From assembly GCF_000732925.1 (NCBI RefSeq), contig NZ_CP008953.1:7929001-7993000 (forward strand): a stretch of DNA of 64,000 nt, given 5' to 3'. The notes beneath the pieces were generated by a model, which ran no database searches, had not been told where the DNA came from, and was given only the letters and a program-made list of their open reading frames with translations. Source of the DNA: Amycolatopsis japonica (GTDB lineage: Bacteria; Actinomycetota; Actinomycetes; Mycobacteriales; Pseudonocardiaceae). Positions within the stretch are counted from its first letter, which is position 1. Each line of letters starts with the position of its first letter. Below are positions 50,709-58,795 of this stretch, piece after piece. The position numbers were made by a program, and so were the translations under genes.

Positions 50709-51410
50709 GTGCGAGCCTCCTCCGTGTTCCCCGTACCCGCCCAGGGCGGGCGGCCGCTCTTCGAGTGGCGCTGGGTGGACCGCCATCTCGACGAGATCTT
50801 CGAGCGGCTCGGTGAGCACATCGTCCTGACCGCGGCGGCGCTCGCCATCGGACTGGTGGTGTCGATCGGTGTTTCCGCGATTTCGCTGCGTCGCCGGTGG
50901 TTCTACGTCATCGCGTTGAGCACGGCCGGTTCGCTGTACGTCATCCCGAGCCTCGGCGCCTTCGCCGTCCTGGTTCCCTTCACCGGCCTGACGTCCTTCA
51001 CCACAGCGGTGATCCCGTTGGCGACGTACACGTTGCTCATCCTGATCCGCAACATCGTCACCGGCGTCGAACAGGTACCCAAGGAAGTCCGCGAAGCCGC
51101 GATAGGCATGGGTTTCACCCGTTCGCGGTTGCTGTGGCAGGTCGAACTCCCGCTCGCGCTGCCGGTGGTGATCGCGGGTCTGCGGGTCGCGGCGGTGACC
51201 ACGATCGGGCTCGTGACGGTGACCTCCATGCTCGGCAAGGGCGGCCTGGGGTACTTCATCCGCAACGGCATCCAGACCGCGACACCGAATCCGACGTCGA
51301 TCATCGTCGGTGTCGGGCTTTCCGTGGTGCTGGCCGTGGTGGTGGATCTGCTGCTGTGGCTCGGTGGGCGCGCGCTCGCGCCGTGGTCGCGGAAGGCGGC
51401 GTCGCGATGA
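50709..51410 (+). CDS. Osmoprotectant ABC transporter permease (first)
   Basis: A 233-residue permease of the OpuCB/ProW type with about five membrane helices. The coupling (EAA) loop reads VPKEVREAAIGMGFTRSRLL, then WQVELPLALPVVIAGLRVAA. It begins with GTG, 7 nt after AAGG. The second permease starts by an ATGA overlap. No ATP-binding subunit gene lies on either side. Confidence 0.93.
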   Translation: MRASSVFPVPAQGGRPLFEWRWVDRHLDEIFERLGEHIVLTAAALAIGLVVSIGVSAISLRRRWFYVIALSTAGSLYVIPSLGAFAVLVPFTGLTSFTTAVIPLATYTLLILIRNIVTGVEQVPKEVREAAIGMGFTRSRLLWQVELPLALPVVIAGLRVAAVTTIGLVTVTSMLGKGGLGYFIRNGIQTATPNPTSIIVGVGLSVVLAVVVDLLLWLGGRALAPWSRKAASR

Positions 51411-52123
51411 GCATCATCGACCAGACCATCGAGTGGTTCGGCGAGCCGAACCGGTGGAGCTGGACCGATCCGGCGGGCGTGCCGTACCGGACGGTCGAGC
51501 ATCTCCAGTTCTCCTTGCTGGCACTGGCGATCTCGGCCGTGCTGACGATCCCGCCCGCGTTGTGGCTGGCGCACTACCGCCGCGCGCAGTTCCTCGCGAC
51601 CAGCGCGGTGAACATCGGCCGCGCGATCCCCAGCTTCGGGCTCGTGATCCTGTTCTGGTTCCTGGCTTCCCGGCTCGAAGTCGACACGACCTTCTGGCCG
51701 TTGATGCTTGCGCTGGTGGCCTTGGCGCTGCCGCCGTTGTTCACCAACACCTACGCGGGCGTCATCCAGCTGGAGCAGGAAACCGTCGACGCCGCGCGGG
51801 GAACCGGCCACCGTGAGTGGCAGATCATGCTGCGCCTGGAGTTGCCGCTCGCGTCACCGGTCATCCTCGCGGGTGCCCGCGTCGCGTTCCTGCAACTGGT
51901 GGCGACCGTCGCGATCGGCGCGATCGTCAACGACGGCGGCGGGCTCGGACGGTACATTGTGGACGGTTTCGCGCTCGGCGATCCCGGCCACGGAGAGATC
52001 CTGGCGGGCGGTATCGCGGTCGTCGTGCTGGCGTTGGTGTGCGAAGGGGTTTTCGCGCTCGTCACGCGTTGGGTGACCCCTCGCGGGCTGGCGATCCAGT
52101 CCCGCGCGGAAACCCGTTCCTGA
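51407..52123 (+). CDS. Osmoprotectant ABC transporter permease (second)
   Basis: A 238-residue OpuCD-type permease with about five helices and an EAA loop at VDAARGTGHREWQIMLRLEL, then PLASPVILAGARVAF. It overlaps the first permease by 4 bp and forms a heterodimer with it by family analogy. Its last 62 bp overlap the 3' end of the convergent lyase-like gene, an unusually long antisense overlap. Confidence 0.93.
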   Translation: MSIIDQTIEWFGEPNRWSWTDPAGVPYRTVEHLQFSLLALAISAVLTIPPALWLAHYRRAQFLATSAVNIGRAIPSFGLVILFWFLASRLEVDTTFWPLMLALVALALPPLFTNTYAGVIQLEQETVDAARGTGHREWQIMLRLELPLASPVILAGARVAFLQLVATVAIGAIVNDGGGLGRYIVDGFALGDPGHGEILAGGIAVVVLALVCEGVFALVTRWVTPRGLAIQSRAETRS

Positions 52124-53513
52124 GCGCCGAAACCACCGTCGTCACCGCCGGGCCCAACGCCCGGTCCTCCTCGACGGGCGGCACCAGCTCCCGCAGCCGC
52201 TCGTAGGTCGCGCGCAGCTCCGGCGCCCCGTCCCCGGACGCCAGCCACCGCGCCTGCGAACCCGTGATCAGCTCGCAGGCCGTGATGGCGAACATCCGCG
52301 CACAGGCGTCACGGAGCTGGTTCCCCGCCGCCCAGGCGAACGCCTGCACGTCCTCCTGACCACCGGAAGTGTCGAGGGAACCCAAGGTCGCGGGCGTGGC
52401 CAGCCGCCGCAGCGCGTGCAGCTCCCCCACCGCGCGTTTGTGCAACGGCACCAGCCCAGCCCGCGGCCCCGGTTCCACCGCGAGCTGCGCGGGCAGGCCG
52501 CTGAACCGCTCGTCGAGCAACCGGTGCGTCCGCTGCACGCTCACTTCGCCGAGATGCACCAGCGCCGCCGTCACCGCGTCCATCCGCAGCCCGAGTTCGA
52601 CGGCGTGGAACCCGGTCGTGGACACGAATTCGCCGTCGAGGAACACGGGTGAATCGGTCGGCATCGAGCGCCCGAGCACCTCGTCCAGTTCGGCGGCGAC
52701 CCGCGTCAGATGCGCGAGCGCGCGCGGAGCCACCCGCACGGAAACGGGCGCCTGCACGACCGGCCGTTCGACGGCACCTCGGATGAGATCGTTCACTTCG
52801 CGCAGGACCGAACGCAGCACCTGATCGTCTCCGGCCAGCGCGGGGCGATAGATCCCTTGCGGCGCACCGAGAACGTCGATCGCGATCGCGGCGGCGAACG
52901 TCTGGAGAGCCACCAGCTGCCGGACCTCGGCCCGCCCGAAAGCGGCGAGCGTCTCCGCCAGCGGCGAGCCCTGGATGAGGGTCGCGGCCTCCTTGAGACC
53001 TGGCTCGTACGGCTCCGCCAGCACTTCCGACGCGGGTGTCTCGACGCCGTCCACCAGCACGGTCCCGACACCGAGAAAGGTCTGGAAGGCGTGCGCCAGC
53101 GGGATGATCTCGCCGGCGCTGCCCAGCCCCGTCCGCGGCACGGCGGGGGTGAACCCCTCGTTCAGCCGGTCGACGAGGAACGTCACCAGCTCCGGACTGG
53201 CGCCCGCTTCGGGTGCGAGCAGATCCCGCAGGCGCACCAGCAGCAGCCAGCGCACTTCCTCGGCCGAGAGCCAGGGCGGTCCGCCGACGGCACGGCCGAT
53301 CAGCAGGTTCCGCTGGTACGCGTTCGACGCGGGCGCGGCGACCCCCGCGAGCCGCCCCATGCCGGTGTTCACGCCGTAGACGGGGCGCTCATCCAGCGCG
53401 GCGAGGACTCGGGCGCGGTTCTCGCCGAGCCTCGCCGGCAACGCGGGGTCGAGTTCGAGGACCTCGGCCTCGAAGGCCGAAGTCAGCGGAAAGTCCTTTG
53501 TGGACAGCCTCAC
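52062..53513 (-). CDS. Histidine/phenylalanine ammonia-lyase family protein with altered MIO triad
   Basis: A 483-residue protein of the aromatic amino acid lyase fold. YGVNTGMGRLAG (Tyr46) near the N-terminus is typical. At the prosthetic-group site, however, where family members have GSVGASGDLAPLAH, it reads TGLGSAGEIIPLAH. The Ala-Ser-Gly that cyclises to MIO is Ser132-Ala133-Gly134, so the central serine is missing and ordinary MIO formation is not expected. It may be a non-lyase or a distinct enzyme. The GTG at 53513 overlaps the YbaK stop (GTGA); the 3' end overlaps the permease gene. Confidence 0.85.
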   Translation of the reverse strand: MRLSTKDFPLTSAFEAEVLELDPALPARLGENRARVLAALDERPVYGVNTGMGRLAGVAAPASNAYQRNLLIGRAVGGPPWLSAEEVRWLLLVRLRDLLAPEAGASPELVTFLVDRLNEGFTPAVPRTGLGSAGEIIPLAHAFQTFLGVGTVLVDGVETPASEVLAEPYEPGLKEAATLIQGSPLAETLAAFGRAEVRQLVALQTFAAAIAIDVLGAPQGIYRPALAGDDQVLRSVLREVNDLIRGAVERPVVQAPVSVRVAPRALAHLTRVAAELDEVLGRSMPTDSPVFLDGEFVSTTGFHAVELGLRMDAVTAALVHLGEVSVQRTHRLLDERFSGLPAQLAVEPGPRAGLVPLHKRAVGELHALRRLATPATLGSLDTSGGQEDVQAFAWAAGNQLRDACARMFAITACELITGSQARWLASGDGAPELRATYERLRELVPPVEEDRALGPAVTTVVSALRNGFPRGTGSPAREGSPNA

Positions 53514-54064
53514 TCGACGGGGCGCGCGAGCCCGTCGATCACCTCGGCGCCGGGCAGGGACGCGAGGACCGAGCCTGGGATCAGCAGCTTGCCGCCGCGG
53601 ATACCGCTGCCGATGACCAGTTCGGGTTCGTCGGCGACGCGCTGGTCGATCAGGATCGGCCACTCCGCGGGCAGGCCGACCGGCGTGATGCCGCCGTACT
53701 CCATTCCGGTGAGCGAGACGGCCTCGTCCATCGGGGCGAAGGAGGCCTTGCGCACGTCGAGACGGCGTTTGATCACGCCGTTCACGTCGGCGCGGGTGGT
53801 GGCGAGGATCATCGCGGCGGCGAAGCGGACTTCACCGGCGCGTTTGCCGGCGACGACGACGCAGTTCGCGGACGCGGAAAGCGGTGAACCGTACGCCTCG
53901 CAGAAGGCGGCGGTGTCGGCCAGCTCGGCGTCGATCTCGACGACGCCGACGGCGTCCGGATCGGGCAGGGCGGCGAGTGCCTTCGCGACGGGCTCGGCGA
54001 GCAGATCCGTGCGGGTGAGGGCGGGGACGACGGTGAGGGTTCCGGCGATGGTCCAGGTGGTCAC
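53510..54064 (-). CDS. YbaK/prolyl-tRNA-associated deacylase-like protein
   Basis: A 184-residue single-domain protein of the YbaK/ProX editing fold. Typical features are ANCVVVAGKRAGEVRFAAAM, then DVNGVIKRRLDVRKASFAPM and MEYGGITPVGLPAEWPILID. Such proteins hydrolyse mischarged aminoacyl-tRNAs. The start is GTG. It is translationally coupled to the lyase-like gene downstream, although no functional link between the two is obvious. Confidence 0.9.
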   Translation of the reverse strand: MTTWTIAGTLTVVPALTRTDLLAEPVAKALAALPDPDAVGVVEIDAELADTAAFCEAYGSPLSASANCVVVAGKRAGEVRFAAAMILATTRADVNGVIKRRLDVRKASFAPMDEAVSLTGMEYGGITPVGLPAEWPILIDQRVADEPELVIGSGIRGGKLLIPGSVLASLPGAEVIDGLARPVE

Positions 54065-54077
54065 ACGGCCACCTTAA

Positions 54078-54371
54078 TCACCAGTTACGGCCGCCGCGCT
54101 GGACCTCGATGAGCTTGGGGCGGACGTCCACGAGGTAGACCAGGACCGCGACCAGCGCGGGCAGCCACAGGATCATGCCGCCGCCGTAGAACTGGAAGAA
54201 CGTCAGCACCACGGTGGCCCCACCGGTGATGAGCATCCAGATGGGTTTGGTCTTCCGATCGGCGGCCGAATACGCGTCCGCACGCTGCAACAGCGCATGC
54301 ACGAACGCGAACAGCCCCGTCAGCGCGCCGCCCCAATGGATGGCGATGAGGATCCAGTTGGCAACGAACAC
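54078..54371 (-). CDS. DUF2516 family membrane protein
   Basis: A 97-residue protein with three hydrophobic segments: WILIAIHWGGALTGLFAFVH, PIWMLITGGATVVLTFFQFY, and LWLPALVAVLVYLVDVRPKL. It matches the small actinobacterial DUF2516 proteins, one of which lies beside hbhA in mycobacteria. Function unknown. Confidence 0.88.
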   Translation of the reverse strand: MFVANWILIAIHWGGALTGLFAFVHALLQRADAYSAADRKTKPIWMLITGGATVVLTFFQFYGGGMILWLPALVAVLVYLVDVRPKLIEVQRGGRNW

Positions 54372-54455
54372 GGACTCAGCTTACGTCAAACCGGGCGAAT
54401 GACCCGGGCCCCCGGCACCGAAGCGGTGCCAGGGGCCCTGGAATTCACGCGGACC

Positions 54456-55127
54456 TTACTTCTCGGTGGTCTTCGGCGCGGTGGCCGGCTTCTTGGCGGC
54501 CGGGCTGGTGGTGCGGCGCGCGGTGGTCGTGGTCTTCGGCGCGGTCTTGTTGGCGACCTTGCGCGAAGCCGAGCGGGTCTCGTGCGCGAGGTCGTCGCCG
54601 ATCTCCTCGACCTCGTCGGCGATCTCGCCGGCGACCTCGGTCACCTTGCGGGCGGTCTTCTCGCCGACGGAGCGGGTGCCCTTGGTGACCTTGCCGAGCA
54701 CGGTGTCGATGCGCTCGCGGGCGTCGGTGGTCGCACCCTCGACGCGGTCCTGCGCGGTGCTGATCGCGTCCTCGAGCTGCTCGATGGCCTTCTTGACCTG
54801 CGGCTGCGCGGCGATCTTGTCCCACGCCTGCTCACCGGACTCGGCCAGCTTGTTGTACAGCTTCAGCGCGGCCTCGGTGTAGTCGTCGATGACCTTGCGC
54901 AGCTCGGCCGGGTCCAGCTTCTCGCGGAGACCCTCGACGTCGTGCGGGAGCTCTTCGATGTTCTTGCGGGCGGTCTCGCTGCCCTCGACGACCTTCTCCT
55001 TGGCCTTCGACACGGCGTCGACGACGGCCTGTCCGGCCAGGTTGCCGGCACCCAGGGCGGCCAGCAGCGGCGTGCGGACCTGGTCGAGGGCGGTGTGCTT
55101 GCGTTCGGTCTTGGTGGCCGTGGTCAT
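54456..55127 (-). CDS. Heparin-binding hemagglutinin (HBHA)-like protein
   Basis: A 223-residue protein, mostly long helices: LDQVRTPLLAALGAGNLAGQ at the N-terminus, a central coiled-coil stretch (ELRKVIDDYTEAALKLYNKL, AIEQLEDAISTAQDRVEGAT) and an Ala/Lys/Thr-rich tail TSPAAKKPATAPKTTEK like the basic C-terminus of mycobacterial HBHA, though shorter. In a soil actinomycete an envelope or lipid-domain role is more plausible than adhesion. The ATG at 55127 overlaps the regulator's stop and follows AGGAG. Confidence 0.88.
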   Translation of the reverse strand: MTTATKTERKHTALDQVRTPLLAALGAGNLAGQAVVDAVSKAKEKVVEGSETARKNIEELPHDVEGLREKLDPAELRKVIDDYTEAALKLYNKLAESGEQAWDKIAAQPQVKKAIEQLEDAISTAQDRVEGATTDARERIDTVLGKVTKGTRSVGEKTARKVTEVAGEIADEVEEIGDDLAHETRSASRKVANKTAPKTTTTARRTTSPAAKKPATAPKTTEK

Positions 55128-55579
55128 GCTGACTCCTTGGATTCTTCGACTTGGTCTTCGGTTTTCGCCTGGGCCGCCTGCTCGGGTTTCGCGGCGGCGT
55201 TCTCGCGGCGGAACGATTCGTAGACGTCGAGCAGGACCTGCTTCTGCCGTTCGGTCAGCTCGGTGTCGGCGCGGATCGCGTCGCCGACCGGGCCTCCCGT
55301 CGGCAGATCGAGGATTCCCGCTTGCACGTAGAGCGCCTCGGCCGAGATACGCAGGCCCTTGGCGATCTGCTGCAGGATCTCCGCGCTGGGTTTGCGGACC
55401 CCGCGCTCGATCTGGCTCAGGTACGGATTGGACACGCCGGCGAGTTTCGACAGCTGCCGCAAGGAGATCTTCGCGTTGCTGCGCTGCTGGCGGATGTACT
55501 CGCCGATGTCGGAAGCGATGTCCGCGACCTTCTCCATCGGTCCGCCCGATGTGGGCTGATCCCGGTCGGTGTCTGACAT
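55124..55579 (-). CDS. XRE-family helix-turn-helix regulator
   Basis: A 151-residue regulator. Its Cro/C1-type HTH is at residues 25-80: IGEYIRQQRSNAKISLRQLS, then KLAGVSNPYLSQIERGVRKP. The tail is acidic and Ala/Glu-rich. It is translationally coupled to the HBHA-like gene by ATGA, the same order as in mycobacteria. A strong GAGGAGG ribosome binding site precedes the ATG. A perfect 21-bp operator-like palindrome covers its -35 box, suggesting autoregulation. Confidence 0.93.
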   Translation of the reverse strand: MSDTDRDQPTSGGPMEKVADIASDIGEYIRQQRSNAKISLRQLSKLAGVSNPYLSQIERGVRKPSAEILQQIAKGLRISAEALYVQAGILDLPTGGPVGDAIRADTELTERQKQVLLDVYESFRRENAAAKPEQAAQAKTEDQVEESKESA

Positions 55580-55604
55580 CGGTCACCTCCTCGCGACGTC
55601 ATCA

Positions 55605-55648
55605 ACGCTACGCCCGAGTGCTAGCAATTGCAAGCACTCTGCTTGCAA
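55605..55648 (-). promoter_or_regulatory. Promoter and operator of the XRE-HBHA operon
   Basis: On the minus strand TTGCAA (plus-strand 55628-55633), a 17-bp spacer and TAGCGT (55605-55610) form a clean promoter. A perfect palindrome with 9-bp arms, TTGCAAGCA-CTC-TGCTTGCAA at 55628-55648, overlaps the -35 box, and a second TTGC/AGCA half-site lies at 55622-55631. The site lies between divergent genes and could control both. Confidence 0.75.
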
Positions 55649-55688
55649 CCATCGGGTGTGTTGGTGCTCACCCGGCTACCGTGGAGGG

Positions 55689-56819
55689 ATGTCGAACGCC
55701 ACGCGGCTGCGGCGGCGCCTCGTCGAGCATCTGCTCGCCGAGGGCGTGCTGCACGACGCGCGCTGGATGACCGCGTTCCGCTCGGTGCCGAGACACGTCT
55801 TCCTGCCGCGGTTCTTCGTCCCGGCGGCGAACGGCTGGGCCGCGGTCGAACACGGCGACGACGAGTGGCTCAAACGCGTCTATTCCCCCGACGTGCTGGT
55901 CGTGCAGCTGGACGACGATTCCGGGCTCTGGGAACGGGCGCGATATCTCGGCGCGCAGCCGGGAACGCCGACGAGTTCGTCCAGCCAGCCGTCGATCATG
56001 GCGATCATGCTCGAAGAGCTCCGGGTCGCCGACGGGAATCGCGTACTGGAGATCGGCACGGGCACCGGGTACAACACCGCGTTGCTGTGCCACCGGCTCG
56101 GTGCCGGGCTCGTGTACACAGTGGACATCGACCCGGTACTCGTCGACGCCGCACGCAAACGGCTCGCGGAAATCGGCTACGTGCCTTCGTGCGCGGCGGC
56201 CGACGGCGCCGAGGGCTTCCCGGCGGGAGTGCTCTACGACCGGGTGATCTGCACCTGTTCGGTGTCGTCGATCCCACCCGCGTGGCTGGCGCAGACTATG
56301 CCCGGCGGGCTGATCGTCACCACGCTGAACCGGCCGATCGGCGGCGGGCTCGTCCGGATCGTCGCGGGCGAAGGCGCGACGGGGCACGGGCGGGTGCTCG
56401 CACGCGACGGGCGCTTCATGCCGCTTCGCGCGCATCGGTTCAAGCAGTCGAAGCTGCCGGACGGCGACGTCACCTGGCGGCCGACCCGGCTGCCGATGGG
56501 GGTGCTCACCGAGGTCCGCAGCCGGTTCGAGTTCTTCGCCGGGCTCTGCCTCCCGGGCGTGACGGCCTCGCGGGACGGCCGGCGCACCGCTCTGGTTCAT
56601 CCGGACGGCTCGTGGATGCGCCATCGGCAGGGGGGCGACGGGTTCGAAGTGGCCGAAGGCGGCCCGCGGAGGCTGTGGGAGGTCGTCGAAGCCGCCTACG
56701 AGGACTGGATCGACCTCGGCCAGCCCGGGCGGGACCGGTTCGGGCTCAGCCTCGACGGGGAAGAACAGGTGATCTGGCTGGATTCACCCGATGGCCTCAC
56801 TTGGCCGTTGGGCTCCTGA
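55689..56819 (+). CDS. Protein-L-isoaspartate methyltransferase-like protein with extensions
   Basis: A 376-residue SAM methyltransferase. The PCMT-like core has FRSVPRHVFLPRFF, then NRVLEIGTGTGYNTALLCHR (motif I) and VYTVDIDPVLVDAARKRLAE. About 150 extra C-terminal residues follow, including RFEFFAGLCLPGVTA, and make it longer than repair-type PCMT. Such enlarged forms occur in peptide-maturation systems, but no precursor peptide or ATP-grasp gene is nearby. The ATG at 55689 follows TACCGT by 6 nt and may be leaderless. Confidence 0.88.
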   Translation: MSNATRLRRRLVEHLLAEGVLHDARWMTAFRSVPRHVFLPRFFVPAANGWAAVEHGDDEWLKRVYSPDVLVVQLDDDSGLWERARYLGAQPGTPTSSSSQPSIMAIMLEELRVADGNRVLEIGTGTGYNTALLCHRLGAGLVYTVDIDPVLVDAARKRLAEIGYVPSCAAADGAEGFPAGVLYDRVICTCSVSSIPPAWLAQTMPGGLIVTTLNRPIGGGLVRIVAGEGATGHGRVLARDGRFMPLRAHRFKQSKLPDGDVTWRPTRLPMGVLTEVRSRFEFFAGLCLPGVTASRDGRRTALVHPDGSWMRHRQGGDGFEVAEGGPRRLWEVVEAAYEDWIDLGQPGRDRFGLSLDGEEQVIWLDSPDGLTWPLGS

Positions 56820-57440
56820 AAGCAGGCCGCGCACCCACTTCTCGACATGGTCGACGGCGTCTTCGACCGGGATGTGGGTGGTGTCGAACAGCTCGACCGG
56901 CGGCTCCATCGCGGGCGCTTCCGCTTGCAGCCACTCGTTGAACTCCAGCATCTCCTCGACCCGCTCCTCGTCCCACTCGCGCCAGGCGGGCCGCGCGAGC
57001 AAACGCTTGCGCAACGCGTCGGGCTCGCTGACGAGCGCCAGGTAGTGGACGTCGGAGAAGAAGACGCGCTCGGGCAGCCGCTCGAACTCGGGCGGCGCGA
57101 CCGTGCCGCACAGGACGACCGGCCGCCCGTTCTGGTGCAGCATCGCCGCCATCCGCAGCCAGGTCGAGCGGAACGCGGGATGGCCGGGGACGTCGTCGCG
57201 CAACGCCCCGGTCCACAGCACGTCCTGTTCGACCACGAGCGCGAGATCGCCGAGCCGTCGCGCCAGGAGCGGCCCGACCGTCGACTTGCCCGCGCCGCTC
57301 GGCCCGGTCAGCGCGAAGAGCGGGAGCCGCCGGAACGGCCACCGGTGCGCGCACACCGCGCACACCAGCAGCCCGCTCTCGACTCGTGGCCGTTCGGCGC
57401 GATCGCCGCAGGCCGGGCAGATCTTGAGATCGAGGACCAC
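56784..57440 (-). CDS. Zinc-ribbon P-loop kinase-like protein
   Basis: A 218-residue protein. The first 35 residues form a zinc ribbon (CPACGDRAERP and CAVCAHRW). A P-loop kinase domain follows with LFALTGPSGAGKSTVGPLLA, a Walker B-like VVLCGTVAPPEFERL and a lid rich in Arg. The fusion of a ribbon to a small kinase suggests a nucleotide or small-molecule kinase, but the substrate is unclear. The last 36 bp overlap the convergent methyltransferase gene. Confidence 0.83.
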   Translation of the reverse strand: MVLDLKICPACGDRAERPRVESGLLVCAVCAHRWPFRRLPLFALTGPSGAGKSTVGPLLARRLGDLALVVEQDVLWTGALRDDVPGHPAFRSTWLRMAAMLHQNGRPVVLCGTVAPPEFERLPERVFFSDVHYLALVSEPDALRKRLLARPAWREWDEERVEEMLEFNEWLQAEAPAMEPPVELFDTTHIPVEDAVDHVEKWVRGLLSGAQRPSEAIG

Positions 57441-57442
57441 GG

Positions 57443-57820
57443 TCAGTCGAAGAGGCCCTCGAGGAAGCCACCCTTACGACGCTTGTGGCCGTATCCGTGC
57501 GGAGAGTCCGCGTATCCGCCGCGGTACCCCTTGGGCGAGTCCGAGTACCCACCCCGGTAGCCCTTCGGCGAGTCGGCGTAGCCCCCACGGTGCGGGCGCG
57601 GCGAGTCCGGACGGCCGTAATGCGGCGCCGGCGCGTGCCCACCTCCCTGATACGGCGGGGGCTGGTGCCCGCCGCCGCCGTAGTACGACGTCTCGGCGTT
57701 GGTGATGGCTTCCAGCTCACCCCGGTCCAGGAAGATGCCGCGGCATCCCTGGCACTGGTCGATGTGGATGCCGTTCTTGTCGACGGTCTTCATGGCGTTC
57801 TGGCACTTCGGACAAATCAC
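57443..57820 (-). CDS. TFIIB-type zinc-ribbon protein with Gly/Tyr/Ser repeats
   Basis: A 125-residue protein. The N-terminal zinc ribbon (MICPKCQNAMKTV, then IDQCQGCRGIFLDRGELEAI) is of the zf-TFIIB type. The rest is low complexity: a unit like GGYADSPKGYR is repeated three times at about residues 78-112, then a basic GHKRRKGGFLEGLFD tail. It starts 2 bp upstream of the kinase-like gene. The ribbon-plus-repeat layout suggests a nucleic-acid or scaffold role; this is inference. Confidence 0.87.
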   Translation of the reverse strand: MICPKCQNAMKTVDKNGIHIDQCQGCRGIFLDRGELEAITNAETSYYGGGGHQPPPYQGGGHAPAPHYGRPDSPRPHRGGYADSPKGYRGGYSDSPKGYRGGYADSPHGYGHKRRKGGFLEGLFD

Positions 57821-57853
57821 GTATCAGAGATTACGCATTTTTGGCCCGCGAGG

Positions 57854-58222
57854 TCAGCAGGCGCACAGACAAAACGGGTGCCCGACCGGATCCGCGTAGA
57901 CCCGGAAGGTCTCCGGCGAGTCGTCGAGCAGCTTCGCGCCGATGGCCAGCGCGCGCTCGTGGGCGGCCTCCATGTCGGTGACGTCGAGGTCGACATGGGC
58001 CTGCTGCGGGTTCTCGGCGGACGGCCACGCGGGCGGCCGGTAGTCCGGCACGCGCTGGAACGAGAACCGCGCGCCGCCCTCCGGGTTCCGCAGGGTCACC
58101 CAATGGCCGTCTTCGGCGACTTCGGCCGCCTTCCAGTCGAGCAGCTCGCGGTAGAACTCCGCCAGCGCGACCGGATCCGGGCAGTCGAGCGCCACCGCGC
58201 CGAAGGTCGGTACCGCACCCAT
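57854..58222 (-). CDS. VOC (glyoxalase/bleomycin resistance) family protein
   Basis: A 122-residue single-domain VOC protein. It starts VPTFGAVALDCPDPVALAEF and ends RVYADPVGHPFCLCAC, with the double beta-alpha-beta-beta-beta pattern of the family. It may bind a metal and modify or bind a small molecule. ATG with GGAGG 7 nt upstream. It is divergent from the CGNR gene. Confidence 0.88.
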   Translation of the reverse strand: MGAVPTFGAVALDCPDPVALAEFYRELLDWKAAEVAEDGHWVTLRNPEGGARFSFQRVPDYRPPAWPSAENPQQAHVDLDVTDMEAAHERALAIGAKLLDDSPETFRVYADPVGHPFCLCAC

Positions 58223-58315
58223 GGTTCAGCCTCCAGAATGATCGAGTAACCAGTGAACCGAGTATGAGGGTTATCAAAGCCGATGACAACCGGTCTCGTC
58301 CGTACACTGGGCGGG

Positions 58316-58783
58316 GTGAACACCGACGCGTCCCTGGTGGTCGAGTTTCTGAACACGGTGAACGTCGAACGCGGCACCGACCTCCTGGACGAGCTGGAGT
58401 CCTGGCAACGTTGGGCCCGCGATCACCGGCTGCGAGCGGATACCCCCGCGACCGCGCGCGAAACGCGGGACGCGCTGCGGGCGGCGATCGGCGATCCGCG
58501 ACTCCCCCGGCTCGGCCTGCGCGCCCCGGCGGAGATCGTCCTCGGCGCCGAAGGTCCGCTCCTGGTCTCGGAAACGGTCTGCGAGGCGGTGCTGGCGGCG
58601 TCGACCCGGCTGACCGTGCTGGGCGAATGGATCCGGCTCAAGATCTGCCCAGCGGACGACTGCCTGTGGGCGTTCTACGACGAATCCCGGAACCGGTCGA
58701 GGACCTGGTGCTCGATGCGGGCCTGCGGGAACCGGGAGAAGGCGCGGGCCTGGCGGGCCCGGACGGCGGACGTCTCGACCTGA
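58316..58783 (+). CDS. CGNR zinc-finger (ABATE-type) regulator
   Basis: A 155-residue protein. An N-terminal ABATE-like domain (SLVVEFLNTVNVERGTDLLD) is followed by a CGNR zinc finger with ICPADDCLWAFYDESRNRSR, then TWCSMRACGNREKARAW. Such proteins are thought to be stress-related transcription factors. GTG 58316 is preferred to ATG 58283: TACACT lies exactly 7 nt upstream (a leaderless pattern) and the domain begins right after it. Confidence 0.87.
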   Translation: MNTDASLVVEFLNTVNVERGTDLLDELESWQRWARDHRLRADTPATARETRDALRAAIGDPRLPRLGLRAPAEIVLGAEGPLLVSETVCEAVLAASTRLTVLGEWIRLKICPADDCLWAFYDESRNRSRTWCSMRACGNREKARAWRARTADVST

Positions 58784-58795
58784 GCGTGCTCGGAC

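Noticed and set aside
55689..56819. Peptide-maturation (lanthipeptide or graspetide) cluster around the enlarged isoaspartyl methyltransferase
   Set aside because: No precursor peptide, ATP-grasp, LanM/LanB or cyclodehydratase gene was found on either side.
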